Shown: one piece after another, positions 52,142 to 61,326 of the stretch
Layout of the letters: every line of letters starts with the position of its first letter
Numbering within the stretch: position 1 is the first letter of the stretch
Assembly: GCA_016872115.1 (NCBI GenBank)
Contig: VHBC01000005.1
Span: 62,001 to 126,000, forward strand
DNA length: 64,000 bases
Direction: 5' to 3'
Source: Sphingomonadales bacterium
GTDB taxonomy: Bacteria; Bacteroidota; Bacteroidia; Flavobacteriales_D; Crocinitomicaceae
Made by a program: the position numbers and the translations under genes
Notes under the pieces: generated by a model
What the model was told of the DNA's origin: nothing
Databases searched by the model: none
The model's input: the letters and a program-made list of their open reading frames with translations, nothing else

Positions 52142-53406
52142 GTTCAACTAAAGCATATATTATCGACACCCACACGATCAGCCCTTTGGGTCTAGGGACC
52201 AGCGAATTATTGGCAGCCCTTCAAGAAAAAAAACAGGCAGCCACGCTTATTGAACAATTTGACCCTAGCGGACTTGCGCAGTCACATGCCTGTGAGGTGG
52301 CAGTAGCGCAGCAAAAATGGTTGGACCAACTGCCAACTGAATGGCAAGATGTAGCAACCTATGACCGAAAATTTGCACTTTGGGCAATTGCATTATTGAG
52401 TCAGCAACAAATGCTCAAAGAAATATTTGCCAACACGCCTACCAATAGGACAGCTCTTTTTTTAGGTCTGGGCGCAAATGCCTTTCCTGTATTGCGCATT
52501 GCCAAAGCAGTAGAGAATTATTCTGCATTTGGACTCAACGAAGCCATTGCAAAACTCAATTACAACAATGGTCATAAGGCCAATTCTATTTTCAATCATG
52601 CCGATTTATACGGCGCCTATTTTCAGCAAGAAATTGCTGAGGTTGCCTTTTGCCGCAATCTCATGACAGCATGCTCGAGCAGTACCCAAGCCATTGCTTT
52701 TGGTGCGGCCCATATAATGGCTGGTCAGGCAGATTTGGTATTGGCTGGAGGGACAGATTCAATTATCAATCAGTTCGCATATATTTCTTTTGGCAAATTA
52801 GGCGTGCTCAGTCCTGACCAGTGCAGGCCTTTTGATGTAGGTCGGAACGGCACAATTGCCGGCGAATGTGCTGGCTTTACACTCCTTGCTTCTGAGGCGT
52901 TTGTACATAAAAATAACCTCAAACCCAAAGCTGCGCTCATTGGCTTTGGAAACAGCATGGATGCTTATAAAATTACTGCACCTGATCCTTCCGGAGCGGG
53001 CGTAGAGCGCGCTTTGCGTAGTGCCATTGAAATGTCGGGAATCCGAGCAGAACAAATAGATTACATCAATGCGCATGGCACAGGAACGCGCTCCAATGAC
53101 GAAGCGGAATTACGCGCCATAGAACGCGTCGTTGGCGCTGCCGCACCGCATATATTTGTGAGTTCAACAAAAGATCGCCATGGCCACGCAATTGCCGCTG
53201 CTGGGATCCAAGAATTTCATGTACTGACCACTTGTATACTGGCAAATCTTATTGCTGCCAATCTCAGTTTTAGCAATCCGTTGCAAACCAACTTACAATT
53301 ACCTTTCCGCGAAAATAAAACGCATCCAATCCGATACGCACTCACTAATAATTTTGCTTTTGGAGGCGTCAATTGCAGTCTGGTACTGGAAAATTTAAAT
53401 ATATGA
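52138..53406 (+). CDS. Beta-ketoacyl-ACP synthase, FabF-like (active)
   Basis: The 422-residue condensing enzyme has all catalytic residues: Cys179 in MTACSSSTQAI, His313 in NAHGTGTRSND and His350 in STKDRHGHAIAAAG. It joins acyl and malonyl units with loss of CO2. Its sequence is clearly different from a housekeeping FabF in the N-terminal half. It overlaps the KS-like partner before it (4 bases) and the KR gene after it (ATGA). Confidence 0.92.
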   Translation: MSSTKAYIIDTHTISPLGLGTSELLAALQEKKQAATLIEQFDPSGLAQSHACEVAVAQQKWLDQLPTEWQDVATYDRKFALWAIALLSQQQMLKEIFANTPTNRTALFLGLGANAFPVLRIAKAVENYSAFGLNEAIAKLNYNNGHKANSIFNHADLYGAYFQQEIAEVAFCRNLMTACSSSTQAIAFGAAHIMAGQADLVLAGGTDSIINQFAYISFGKLGVLSPDQCRPFDVGRNGTIAGECAGFTLLASEAFVHKNNLKPKAALIGFGNSMDAYKITAPDPSGAGVERALRSAIEMSGIRAEQIDYINAHGTGTRSNDEAELRAIERVVGAAAPHIFVSSTKDRHGHAIAAAGIQEFHVLTTCILANLIAANLSFSNPLQTNLQLPFRENKTHPIRYALTNNFAFGGVNCSLVLENLNI

Positions 53407-54155
53407 ATCTCGACTTAAAAGACAAAGTAGTTTGTATCACCGGGGCCTCTGGTGGAATCGGCATGGCCATTGCCACTGCATTTTTAGCAGAAGGCGCTGT
53501 TGTATGTGCTACCTACAGGCAACACCAAAATAAACTTGATGCATTTTCCAAAGAACTTTCGCAAGCACAAAAAGCGCTACTTTTTACTTATCACCTCGAT
53601 TTGCACGACTCAAAAAGTCAAGCAACATGTATATCTGCGATTTGCAATGACCATACGCGTATTGATATTTTGGTAAATTGTGCAGGTTCGGCGCTTGAGA
53701 AACCTTTTTTACTGCTGACCCCGGAAGAGGTTCAACAACAAATCAGTACCAATTTTAGCCAACAAGCCCTTTTTACCCAACAAGTTGCCAAAGTGATGCT
53801 GCGTCAACGAAAAGGATCAATTGTTAATATTTCAAGCCTTCTCGGTAAGCGCCTTGGAAGAGGAGTGGCCGTATATGCAGCAGCAAAAGCTGCAATGGAT
53901 CGTTTAACCCAAACACTCGCGTTGGAAGTAGGTAAAAAGGGGATTCGCGTAAATAGCATCAATCCTGGTTTGGTGGCGACTAAAATGAGCAAAAATGTAC
54001 AAGCGAATATGCCTTCAGAATTTTTGGAAATGAGCCCCATTTCCAGACCGGGAACACCAGAAGAAATTGCGAACGCCGTTCTTTTTTTGGCATCGGAAAG
54101 GGCTAGTTATATAACCGGAGTCTGTTTATCGGTCGACGGCGGATTAGGAATTTAA
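53403..54155 (+). CDS. 3-oxoacyl-ACP reductase (FabG-like SDR)
   Basis: The 250-residue SDR has the NADP motif TGASGGIGMAIA, NCAG, SSLLG and the catalytic YAAAK, with the C-terminal SRPGTPEEIANAVLFLASERASYITG and SVDGG typical of FabG. It reduces 3-oxoacyl-ACP to the 3-hydroxy form. Start ATG 53403 overlaps the KS stop; a longer frame from 53373 would sit inside the KS gene. Gene order places it in the dedicated synthase rather than in central fatty acid synthesis. Confidence 0.9.
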   Translation: MNLDLKDKVVCITGASGGIGMAIATAFLAEGAVVCATYRQHQNKLDAFSKELSQAQKALLFTYHLDLHDSKSQATCISAICNDHTRIDILVNCAGSALEKPFLLLTPEEVQQQISTNFSQQALFTQQVAKVMLRQRKGSIVNISSLLGKRLGRGVAVYAAAKAAMDRLTQTLALEVGKKGIRVNSINPGLVATKMSKNVQANMPSEFLEMSPISRPGTPEEIANAVLFLASERASYITGVCLSVDGGLGI

Positions 54156-54176
54156 AAGCGAAATAAATCAATTATA

Positions 54177-54578
54177 ATGGAACAAAACGAAGCAATCATT
54201 GAGCAAATTAAAATTATCATTCAGCAGTCTTGCGGGATAGACCCCGCAATTATGCATGCCAATTCTACCATTTTTGATGAATTGAGTATCGATTCAATAG
54301 ATATGGTCGACATCCTTTTTCAGTTAGAGAGACATTACGACATCGAACTAAAAATCTCAGAAATTGAACAGCAGTCCAAATTAGAAATGGGGGATGAGCC
54401 CTTTGAAATAGACCAAGTCATTACGCCAAAAGGGCTAGAGGTTTTACGCCGCAGAATGCCAGAAATTGACCCCGCCAAATTGACCGAAGGACTGACGATG
54501 TTCGAAGTGATCAAATTGATCAATATCCAAAGTATGGCTAATATGGTCGCACATCAGTTGGCTAAAAAAAATAGTTAG
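54177..54578 (+). CDS. Unusual acyl carrier protein with long insert (AcpXL-like pattern)
   Basis: The 133-residue carrier protein has the phosphopantetheine attachment Ser40 in DELSIDSIDMVDILFQLE. Ordinary ACP is about 78 residues; this one has about 50 extra residues between helices III and IV (about 57-110, KLEMGDEPFEIDQVITPKGLEVLRRRM and on). Rhizobial AcpXL, which carries very-long-chain acyl groups for lipid A, also has extra sequence at this place. It lies 21 bases after the KR gene, the only real gap in this operon. Confidence 0.85.
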   Translation: MEQNEAIIEQIKIIIQQSCGIDPAIMHANSTIFDELSIDSIDMVDILFQLERHYDIELKISEIEQQSKLEMGDEPFEIDQVITPKGLEVLRRRMPEIDPAKLTEGLTMFEVIKLINIQSMANMVAHQLAKKNS

Positions 54579-55718
54579 GTGCGAAACTACATTTATAGAA
54601 TAGGTGCTTCGGCAAAGCTCTATGGGTTTGATGATCCCATTTTAGAGGTCCCAATTCTTGGTCAAAAACTTGGAAGTTATCAAGCAAAAGCGTGTACGCA
54701 ATGGGGTTTTGAACTCATAGATGTTGCCGATCAAAATGCCATCCCCGTTTCCGAAGAACCCTATTTTTGTTTTGATGCCAAAATGGTCTTTACAACAAAG
54801 TTCTTAAGTGCTGCTTTAGACTATGCCAATACGAAAATCAGTGAGAATATTCAATTTGGGCTGGAGGGGCATGCAAGTGCGCAGCAACACGCGCTACCTG
54901 TTGGCAGCCAAGAAGGTCCGCTTTTGTTTCCGTTTTATTATGTTGGAAACAGCAAGCAAAAAGCTTTTGAAGAAAAATTACTTTCGGGAAAAGAATATGA
55001 ATGGGGCATCGAAATGCCGCCTCAGGTGATGCCTGGCGGACGTTACGCTTTGAATCAGAACCCGGTTTTTGCTGCTTTGTTATTGTCCCCTTTTCATTTG
55101 TTGGGGGCCAATATGGCACTGAACCTAAATAGAGGCCTTTCTTTACAGGAAAAATTACCCAATTGGCTGCGCCAACGTATTTCCAAACCCTTCACAAAGC
55201 TCACTTCAATGGGTTTACGCCTTATGAATCAAAAAGGGAAAAATTGCCGGATTCATCCGAGTGCAGTTGTGGAAGGCTGTGTGCTGGGAGACAACGTTAC
55301 CGTTGGGGCCAATGCAGTGCTAAGAATGAGTGTGATTGGCAGTGGAAGTTTCATTGCCGATACGGCTGTGGTTAGCTTTTCTGTAATAGGCGAAAATAAT
55401 TTTGTGAGCACCGGAAACCATTTGGTTAACTCCATGACTTACCAAGATGTATTTACGATTCATGGCCCATATCAGTACAGTATTTTTGGTAAAAACGCTG
55501 CCGTATTTGCGACGATCAATTCTGACATCAGACTAGACCTCAAGACGATTCGGATTCCGACCGCTATTGGGGTCATTGATTCCAAGCAAATATTTTTAGG
55601 CGTTGCTTACGGCCATCGTTGTAAAATTGGCGGGTCGAATATCATTGCTGCGGGCAGATTGGTACCCAATGATTATGTCTTGAATCCACCTGATTTCATC
55701 ACTTTGAAGTTTGACTAA
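54579..55718 (+). CDS. Left-handed beta-helix hexapeptide protein, possible acyltransferase (GTG start)
   Basis: The 379-residue protein starts at GTG 54579, directly after the ACP stop. An ATG start would be about 65 residues in and would lose an N-terminal segment (IYRIGASAKLYGFDDPI) that looks native. Residues about 225-300 show hexapeptide repeats (IHPSAVVEGCVLGDNVTVGANAVL, VIGSGSFIADTAVV) of the left-handed beta-helix fold, shared by acyltransferases and nucleotidyltransferases. I know no close named relative. Being next to the ACP, it may transfer the finished acyl chain. Confidence 0.65.
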   Translation: MRNYIYRIGASAKLYGFDDPILEVPILGQKLGSYQAKACTQWGFELIDVADQNAIPVSEEPYFCFDAKMVFTTKFLSAALDYANTKISENIQFGLEGHASAQQHALPVGSQEGPLLFPFYYVGNSKQKAFEEKLLSGKEYEWGIEMPPQVMPGGRYALNQNPVFAALLLSPFHLLGANMALNLNRGLSLQEKLPNWLRQRISKPFTKLTSMGLRLMNQKGKNCRIHPSAVVEGCVLGDNVTVGANAVLRMSVIGSGSFIADTAVVSFSVIGENNFVSTGNHLVNSMTYQDVFTIHGPYQYSIFGKNAAVFATINSDIRLDLKTIRIPTAIGVIDSKQIFLGVAYGHRCKIGGSNIIAAGRLVPNDYVLNPPDFITLKFD

Positions 55719-56810
55719 ATGGAAGCGCAAACGATTTATTTGATGGGGGCTTATGGCTATACGGCAAAATTAATTGCCAAAGCGCTTTGCGGTGCCCAAA
55801 TTTCGTTTATTCCGGTTGGTCGCGACGCACAGAAACTGGCCGCGTTTTGCGATAAAATGCAGCTCGAACCGAATTTTATAGTGGCCGATGTATTGTCTGC
55901 GACCGATTTGCAATTTATCCAGTCTAAAGACATCGTGATCAATTGCGCCGGGCCGTTTAACCAATTTGCACCCACATTAATCGCCGTTTGTGTCGAAAGG
56001 GGCGCACATTACATCGATTTAACAGGTGAGCAAGCGATTGTTCATGATAGTTACCTACTCTATAAACAAAGCGCCCGGCAAAATCAGATGTGTTTATTGC
56101 ACTCAATGGCTTTTGAGTCGGCACTTGCTGATTTATTACTGAGTTGTGCGCTTTCTAATTTGAAAGAGGCGGAAATTGAATCTGTGAATTCTTATTATTG
56201 GCTAGTTAGCCAGCAAATGAGCCCCGGGACCAAACTCACTATGAAATTAGCTAATTATGCGTCTAATTTTATGATCGACAATAATCAATTAGTTCCGTTC
56301 ACACAGCAAAAAGCGGCGCCTTTAGTGGGTATTCCTTTTGAGTCGGCAAGAATTGTTCCGTATCCGGAAGTAATTTTTGCGTTTGAGCGTTGTACGCCTC
56401 AGAAAGGCGCCTCGCATTTTTTATTGGAAGCCAATAGCAATATGGCTTTTGCAGGATCAATGCTCAAAGCTAAGTACCAAGACGCTCCCGCACAAATTCA
56501 AGACATCATTACACGCTTCAAACAAATCCTTCATGCAGGACCAAATGAGGCCGAACGCGCGCAACAATCTTTTGAGTTATATGTAAGTGTTAGTAGTAAG
56601 AATCAACAATATATCGGACATTTAAAGGGTCATGACATGTATCAAATTACGTCCGCTTTGGTTTTATTGGCTGTCCAAAAGTTGTCATCTGAGCTTCATC
56701 AATTTGGCGTCCTGAGTCCTGGTGAATTTCTCGGTCAGAACGGGATAAACTGGTTGAGTCAAAATACCTTTTTTCAATTCAAACAAGTTCAAACAAATAA
56801 CGCATCATGA
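55719..56810 (+). CDS. Saccharopine-dehydrogenase-like NAD(P)-binding reductase (possible trans-acting enoyl reductase)
   Basis: The 363-residue protein has an N-terminal Rossmann domain (IYLMGAYGYTAKLIAKAL, IVINCAGPFNQFAPTLIAVCVERGAHYIDLTGE). This matches the saccharopine dehydrogenase NADP-binding family, which includes the mycobacterial trans-acting enoyl reductase of phthiocerol lipid synthesis. No FabI- or FabK-type enoyl reductase is in the operon, so this gene could fill that step (inference). It follows the hexapeptide protein with no gap and overlaps the desaturase-RND gene by 4 bases. Confidence 0.75.
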   Translation: MEAQTIYLMGAYGYTAKLIAKALCGAQISFIPVGRDAQKLAAFCDKMQLEPNFIVADVLSATDLQFIQSKDIVINCAGPFNQFAPTLIAVCVERGAHYIDLTGEQAIVHDSYLLYKQSARQNQMCLLHSMAFESALADLLLSCALSNLKEAEIESVNSYYWLVSQQMSPGTKLTMKLANYASNFMIDNNQLVPFTQQKAAPLVGIPFESARIVPYPEVIFAFERCTPQKGASHFLLEANSNMAFAGSMLKAKYQDAPAQIQDIITRFKQILHAGPNEAERAQQSFELYVSVSSKNQQYIGHLKGHDMYQITSALVLLAVQKLSSELHQFGVLSPGEFLGQNGINWLSQNTFFQFKQVQTNNAS

Positions 56811-59509
56811 GTGCACGTCTTCACTTGGCTTTGTTTCCTTTGCTGCAAGTTGCCGCCATGATCGGGTTATGGGTATTACCCTTTTTACGTACTGATTGGA
56901 TTTTATTGTTTGGTGTTGCCGTTTTTATCTTGTGTTGGAACCTTCATGTAAGCATCCATTATTTGGTACATCATCCGCCAAAAAATAAAGTGATACGATA
57001 TTTATTTTTCTTGATTTCTACATTGCTTATTGGCTTGCCTTACCATTACTACCAATTATTGCATCGCACCCATCATTTGTACAACAACAACCCAAGAGAT
57101 TATACAAGTACATGGAAGGAAAAAAGTGGTCAACAAATGCCGCGTACTTTTTTGGGATACATCTTTTTCTGGTTTATTCCCACAGTGCCCTTGCCGCAAC
57201 AAATCAAAGAAGGCCGGCAAAATGACCTTTTACCTACCAAAGACCTTCAATTATTGGTCGTGGAAACCCTTCTTCTTTGTGTTTTTTATTGCGTTTTGTT
57301 CTATACTCAGCCTTGGCTGGCATTGGGTTATTTTGTTTTTATTTATTTCGGTTGGGTGCTGATCTCAGCACAAAATTATGGGCAGCATTTACCAAGAATA
57401 GGAGCACCGCACACAACCAGTATCCATCGAAAATGGTACAATATACTGACGCTCAATAATGGCTTACATGCCGAGCACCACGACCGTCCCCAAGTGCACT
57501 ATCATGACTTAGAACCCAATCTAGAACTAGAACCAATCCAATCGGCGCATCTTTTTGCCGGATTGACATTTCTAAAAGTAAAGAAGTCCTTTCTACTCGT
57601 GCTTATACTTTTAGTGGTTTGTTTACTTGCATTACCCAAACTTAAACTTACTGGAAGCCTCGATGGCTTTGCTGCTGGCGAAACACCCGTTTTTGTCGAT
57701 GCACACGCTTATGATTCTTTGTTTGGTCAAAGTAAATACCGTTATTATTTCAGTGTTTCGCCAAAAGCGCATGCTGATCTTGGGTTTATTAATTCGGCAG
57801 CTGAATTCGAAGCAGCCATTCAAGATTTAGCTCCTCAAGTTGAATTCATTAGCAAGGTGTCGCAGTTGCGCCGTTTTGCACGCGCGAGGCTGTTGAAGAA
57901 TGAGCGCCCGGCTTCCGAATTGCTTGCCAGTGCTGCTGCGCATCCGCAGCTAGGCAAGCTGATCTCAAAAAACCACCGGTCTTTTTTAATTATTGCCGAT
58001 TTCAAAGGCAAAAAAATCCCACTCGATCAGCTTGACTCTTTGCAAAAAATTCCGCGTCGGCACCTGAAACCCATTAGGGGTTTTGGTATGCAAGGACTCG
58101 AGGCGGCCATTGCTCACTCCATGCAAGAAGATATTTTCAAAATTACCGGACTTATTTTTTTGCTTTTTGGCGCCTATCTATTTTGGCGTTATCGTCATTG
58201 GACAGCCATCATCTACTTGGTTTGCAATATGTTATTGGCCATCCTCGCGACGGTTTGTTTGTTTCCCATTTTTGGCTACCAAATGACGGTCGTGAGTATC
58301 TTGGCTTTACCCATTGTCTTGGTTTTGTCTTTAAGCGACGCCATTCATTTGTTAGGCGGTCTATCCAAAGGCCAGAATAGTTTGCAAACGATCCGAAAAA
58401 TTTGGGTGCCTTCTTTATTGAGTAGTCTTACAACGGCGTTGGCATTTTTTAGTTTTCAGTTCAATGATGCGCCCAATATGGTTCAACTCGGCCATATTAC
58501 AGGAACAGCGGTACTTCTTGAATTTTTGATTTCTATGGCATTGGCACAACAATTTTTAGAAAAAGTCAAATTGCAAGAAGCAGAGCAACCGTTGATTGAA
58601 AAATTGAGTCAATGGATGCAGCGCCGCCAAAAACAGGTAGGTTTGGGTTTGTTGGGGTTGGTATTTATTGGGTTATTTTTACTGCCGCAACTCCGTTTTG
58701 AAGCCAGTACCGATGATTTTTTCCCAAAGGGTGAAGTAGTTACCAAAGATCACGCTTATTTCCAAACACAATTCAATGCGCAAAAAGTATTGCATCTTTG
58801 GTTTGCCCCTCAAAAGCCCCAAAAGCTTGACCCCAACTATGTTGAGCAACGCCTCCAGGCGATCAAATCACCCCAATTGTTACATTATGAATTGCACCCT
58901 GCAACAGCTCATAAACCACTTTCCGCGAGTCTCTATTTTACTGAGGTAAGCGCCATTGCAAAATGTTACTGTCAACTCCAAGCGCAAAAATTCTTTGACA
59001 ATGCGCGTCTTGGCTTACACGCTTATAGCCCTTTTGTGGTATTTGAGGTGGTCAATAAGCAAGTGGCTAGTTCTTTGTTTTGGAGCTTACTGACGGCCAG
59101 TACTGCCATTGTTTTACTGATGCTTTTTCTCACAAAAAGCCCTTTACAAGCGTTGTATGGTTTTATACCGAATTTGATACCATTGGCTGCTGTGGTTGTC
59201 TTTTTCGTGCTTTTCGACCAAGGCCTCAATATGCTCACTGCACTTACGCTTGTCGTTTGCATCGGTCTGCTCGACGACGACACCATTCACGTATTGTATC
59301 ACAAATATGTGCTCAAAGAACCTGTTACCCAAATGAATGCTGTGATCATTCATGCGGCTGTATTGCTGTCTATAGGTTTTGGATGTTTTGTGGTCAGTAA
59401 TTTTGAGCCCACGCGCATTTTTGGCGGCGTCAGTGCGCTTGTATTTTTAATCGGTCTACTCGGTGAACTCACGCTCTTTCAATGGATATTAAACCGCATC
59501 AAGTCTTAA
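56807..59509 (+). CDS. Fusion of membrane fatty acid desaturase and RND/MMPL lipid exporter
   Basis: One 900-residue frame. Residues 1-245 form a membrane desaturase/hydroxylase with the His clusters HVSIHYLVHH (H47, H51, H55, H56), HRTHH (H86, H89, H90) and HAEHH (H221, H224, H225) for a diiron site. Residues about 255-900 form a two-half RND transporter: helix 260-278, periplasmic loop 280-440, helices 445-585, a second helix near 612, loop 630-750, helices 755-898. Polar motifs SDAIH (D511, H514) and DDDTIH (D823-D825, H828) fit proton relay sites. RND proteins of this shape (HpnN, MmpL) export lipids. Confidence 0.85.
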   Translation: MSARLHLALFPLLQVAAMIGLWVLPFLRTDWILLFGVAVFILCWNLHVSIHYLVHHPPKNKVIRYLFFLISTLLIGLPYHYYQLLHRTHHLYNNNPRDYTSTWKEKSGQQMPRTFLGYIFFWFIPTVPLPQQIKEGRQNDLLPTKDLQLLVVETLLLCVFYCVLFYTQPWLALGYFVFIYFGWVLISAQNYGQHLPRIGAPHTTSIHRKWYNILTLNNGLHAEHHDRPQVHYHDLEPNLELEPIQSAHLFAGLTFLKVKKSFLLVLILLVVCLLALPKLKLTGSLDGFAAGETPVFVDAHAYDSLFGQSKYRYYFSVSPKAHADLGFINSAAEFEAAIQDLAPQVEFISKVSQLRRFARARLLKNERPASELLASAAAHPQLGKLISKNHRSFLIIADFKGKKIPLDQLDSLQKIPRRHLKPIRGFGMQGLEAAIAHSMQEDIFKITGLIFLLFGAYLFWRYRHWTAIIYLVCNMLLAILATVCLFPIFGYQMTVVSILALPIVLVLSLSDAIHLLGGLSKGQNSLQTIRKIWVPSLLSSLTTALAFFSFQFNDAPNMVQLGHITGTAVLLEFLISMALAQQFLEKVKLQEAEQPLIEKLSQWMQRRQKQVGLGLLGLVFIGLFLLPQLRFEASTDDFFPKGEVVTKDHAYFQTQFNAQKVLHLWFAPQKPQKLDPNYVEQRLQAIKSPQLLHYELHPATAHKPLSASLYFTEVSAIAKCYCQLQAQKFFDNARLGLHAYSPFVVFEVVNKQVASSLFWSLLTASTAIVLLMLFLTKSPLQALYGFIPNLIPLAAVVVFFVLFDQGLNMLTALTLVVCIGLLDDDTIHVLYHKYVLKEPVTQMNAVIIHAAVLLSIGFGCFVVSNFEPTRIFGGVSALVFLIGLLGELTLFQWILNRIKS

Positions 59510-59511
59510 AG

Positions 59512-61326
59512 ATGACGCAAGCAATTCAACATAAAAGAAAAGAAGTTTGGGCTTTGAATGGCAATGAAGCCATGGCTTATGCGGCACTCCATGCGGGCCT
59601 AGACTATTTTGCACATTATCCGGGTTCTCCGGTAAATGGCATCGAACCTAAACTCAAACAACTCAATGACTGGCACCAAGCCGGCATTCAATTCAACGAT
59701 GCCCTCAATGAACATGTAGCCGCATTGGCCGCTATGGGAGCCAGTATGACCGGTGCGCGGTCCATGCTCGTCATGAAACACGTGGGACTCAATATTGCCG
59801 CGGATCCGCTTAATTATGTAGGATACTCAGGTGTAAAAGGAGGTATGCTCATAATCGTGGGTACAGATCCTGGGGCCAACTCGAGCACAGGCGAAGAAGA
59901 CGTGCATTGGTACGCCAAACAATTCAACTTGCCTTTATTTGAACCCACGAGTCCGCAGGCGCTTTACGATTGTTGTTATGATGGTTTTGCATTATCTGAG
60001 CGCTTGGGCTTACCGATTCTCATTTTTGCCACCGGCTTGATCTGTCATCAAAGTACACGAGTTCAGACCAGAGCGGCCGTGGTCAAAGAGCGTCAATACC
60101 ATTTTGAGAAAGATAGGGAACGCTACATCAATGTAGGTCAGCGTGCGGTACGTAATCACCGCTTTTTGATCGAAAAAATGCAAGGTTTCGCGTTGGAAAA
60201 TAACTTTATTGAAGCGCAAGGCGACCCCACTTCTTCATTGGCTGTATTGACGCGTGGCAATAGCAGTTTACATTTTGCCGAAGTAAGGCAGCTGATTCCA
60301 GCACTTCAAAATGCGTATTGGATTCAGGTTTTAGGTGTATATCCTTTCGCCAAAACAGTCATTTTGCCTCATTTAATCGGTAAAAAAGAAATTCTGGTCA
60401 TAGAAGATCAAGATGGATTTTTAGAATATTTGCTCAAAATGGAATGTTTCAATGAGCTTGAGGCCAGCATCCATGGTAAAGATTTATTTCCAGCCTATGA
60501 TGAACTCCGGGTCAATGAAATCTTAGAGATCCTATGCAAGTATTTCGATCAGCCTTATCCATTCACTGGACTACCTGCCCCGGAAATACCCGAGCGACTG
60601 GGTACTTTTTGTGAAGGCTGCCCGCATACCGGAAGCTATTTTGCTATTGAGCAAGCCTTGCCAGAGCAAACAAGAATCGTAGGTGGTGATATCGGTTGTT
60701 CTTCATTGCCACCTTTTCGTGCCGATTGGTTACTATGTATGAATGCGGGAATTGGGATTGCTCAAGGAATTGCCCCATTCTTGCAAACCCAACAGCTCGT
60801 CTCTACGGGTGGCGATGGCAGTTTTTTTCATGGCGGCTTATTGGCGTTACTGAATGCCGTTCAAAACAACATCGATTTAGTACATTTAGTTTTTGACAAC
60901 AAAAGTGTAGCTATGACCGGGCACCAAGTTTCTGCATCCACTTTCGTAGATTACCGTTCGGTTGTAGAAGGATTAGGCGTTGCTTCGTTTACAGAGGCGA
61001 GTGCTTTTCATCCAAAAGAATTAGAGCGCCTTATTCAAGAAAAAGAAGCTCAGAAAGGCGTGCATGTCATTTGGGTAAGCGGCGCGTGCGCGCGTATTCC
61101 GGACGAACGCGCTACATTCAGACGTGCCAATTATGCGCCTCAAATTAATGCTTCCAAATGCGAGGACTGCACCCTGTGCTACGAAGCCTTGGCTTGCCCC
61201 GCCATTGACAAAAATCCACTCGGGAATTTAGAAATTAACCTTGACCGCTGTATGCGTTGTGGTGTTTGTTATGAAATATGCCCAAATGGCGCAATTGATC
61301 TCCAAGCTAAAAATCATAGCCTATGA
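59512..61326 (+). CDS. iorA: Indolepyruvate:ferredoxin oxidoreductase, alpha subunit
   Basis: The 604-residue TPP enzyme turns aryl-2-oxo acids into arylacetyl-CoA, reducing ferredoxin. Visible: a pyrimidine domain (MAYAALHAGLDYFAHYPGSPVNG), a TPP-phosphate motif (TGGDGSFFHGGLLALLNAVQNN), EGCPHTGSYFAIE, and two C-terminal 4Fe-4S clusters (CEDCTLCYEALACP, CMRCGVCYEICP). ATG 59512 follows the RND stop by two bases; a start at 59482 would overlap that gene by 28 bases. IorA is usually from amino acid fermentation; here it adjoins lipid genes, so it might supply an aryl- or branched-acyl starter (inference). Confidence 0.92.
   Translation: MTQAIQHKRKEVWALNGNEAMAYAALHAGLDYFAHYPGSPVNGIEPKLKQLNDWHQAGIQFNDALNEHVAALAAMGASMTGARSMLVMKHVGLNIAADPLNYVGYSGVKGGMLIIVGTDPGANSSTGEEDVHWYAKQFNLPLFEPTSPQALYDCCYDGFALSERLGLPILIFATGLICHQSTRVQTRAAVVKERQYHFEKDRERYINVGQRAVRNHRFLIEKMQGFALENNFIEAQGDPTSSLAVLTRGNSSLHFAEVRQLIPALQNAYWIQVLGVYPFAKTVILPHLIGKKEILVIEDQDGFLEYLLKMECFNELEASIHGKDLFPAYDELRVNEILEILCKYFDQPYPFTGLPAPEIPERLGTFCEGCPHTGSYFAIEQALPEQTRIVGGDIGCSSLPPFRADWLLCMNAGIGIAQGIAPFLQTQQLVSTGGDGSFFHGGLLALLNAVQNNIDLVHLVFDNKSVAMTGHQVSASTFVDYRSVVEGLGVASFTEASAFHPKELERLIQEKEAQKGVHVIWVSGACARIPDERATFRRANYAPQINASKCEDCTLCYEALACPAIDKNPLGNLEINLDRCMRCGVCYEICPNGAIDLQAKNHSL

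Noticed and set aside
50628..59509. Polyunsaturated fatty acid (Pfa) synthase
   Set aside because: Pfa systems are large multidomain proteins with tandem ACPs. Here every activity is a separate small protein.
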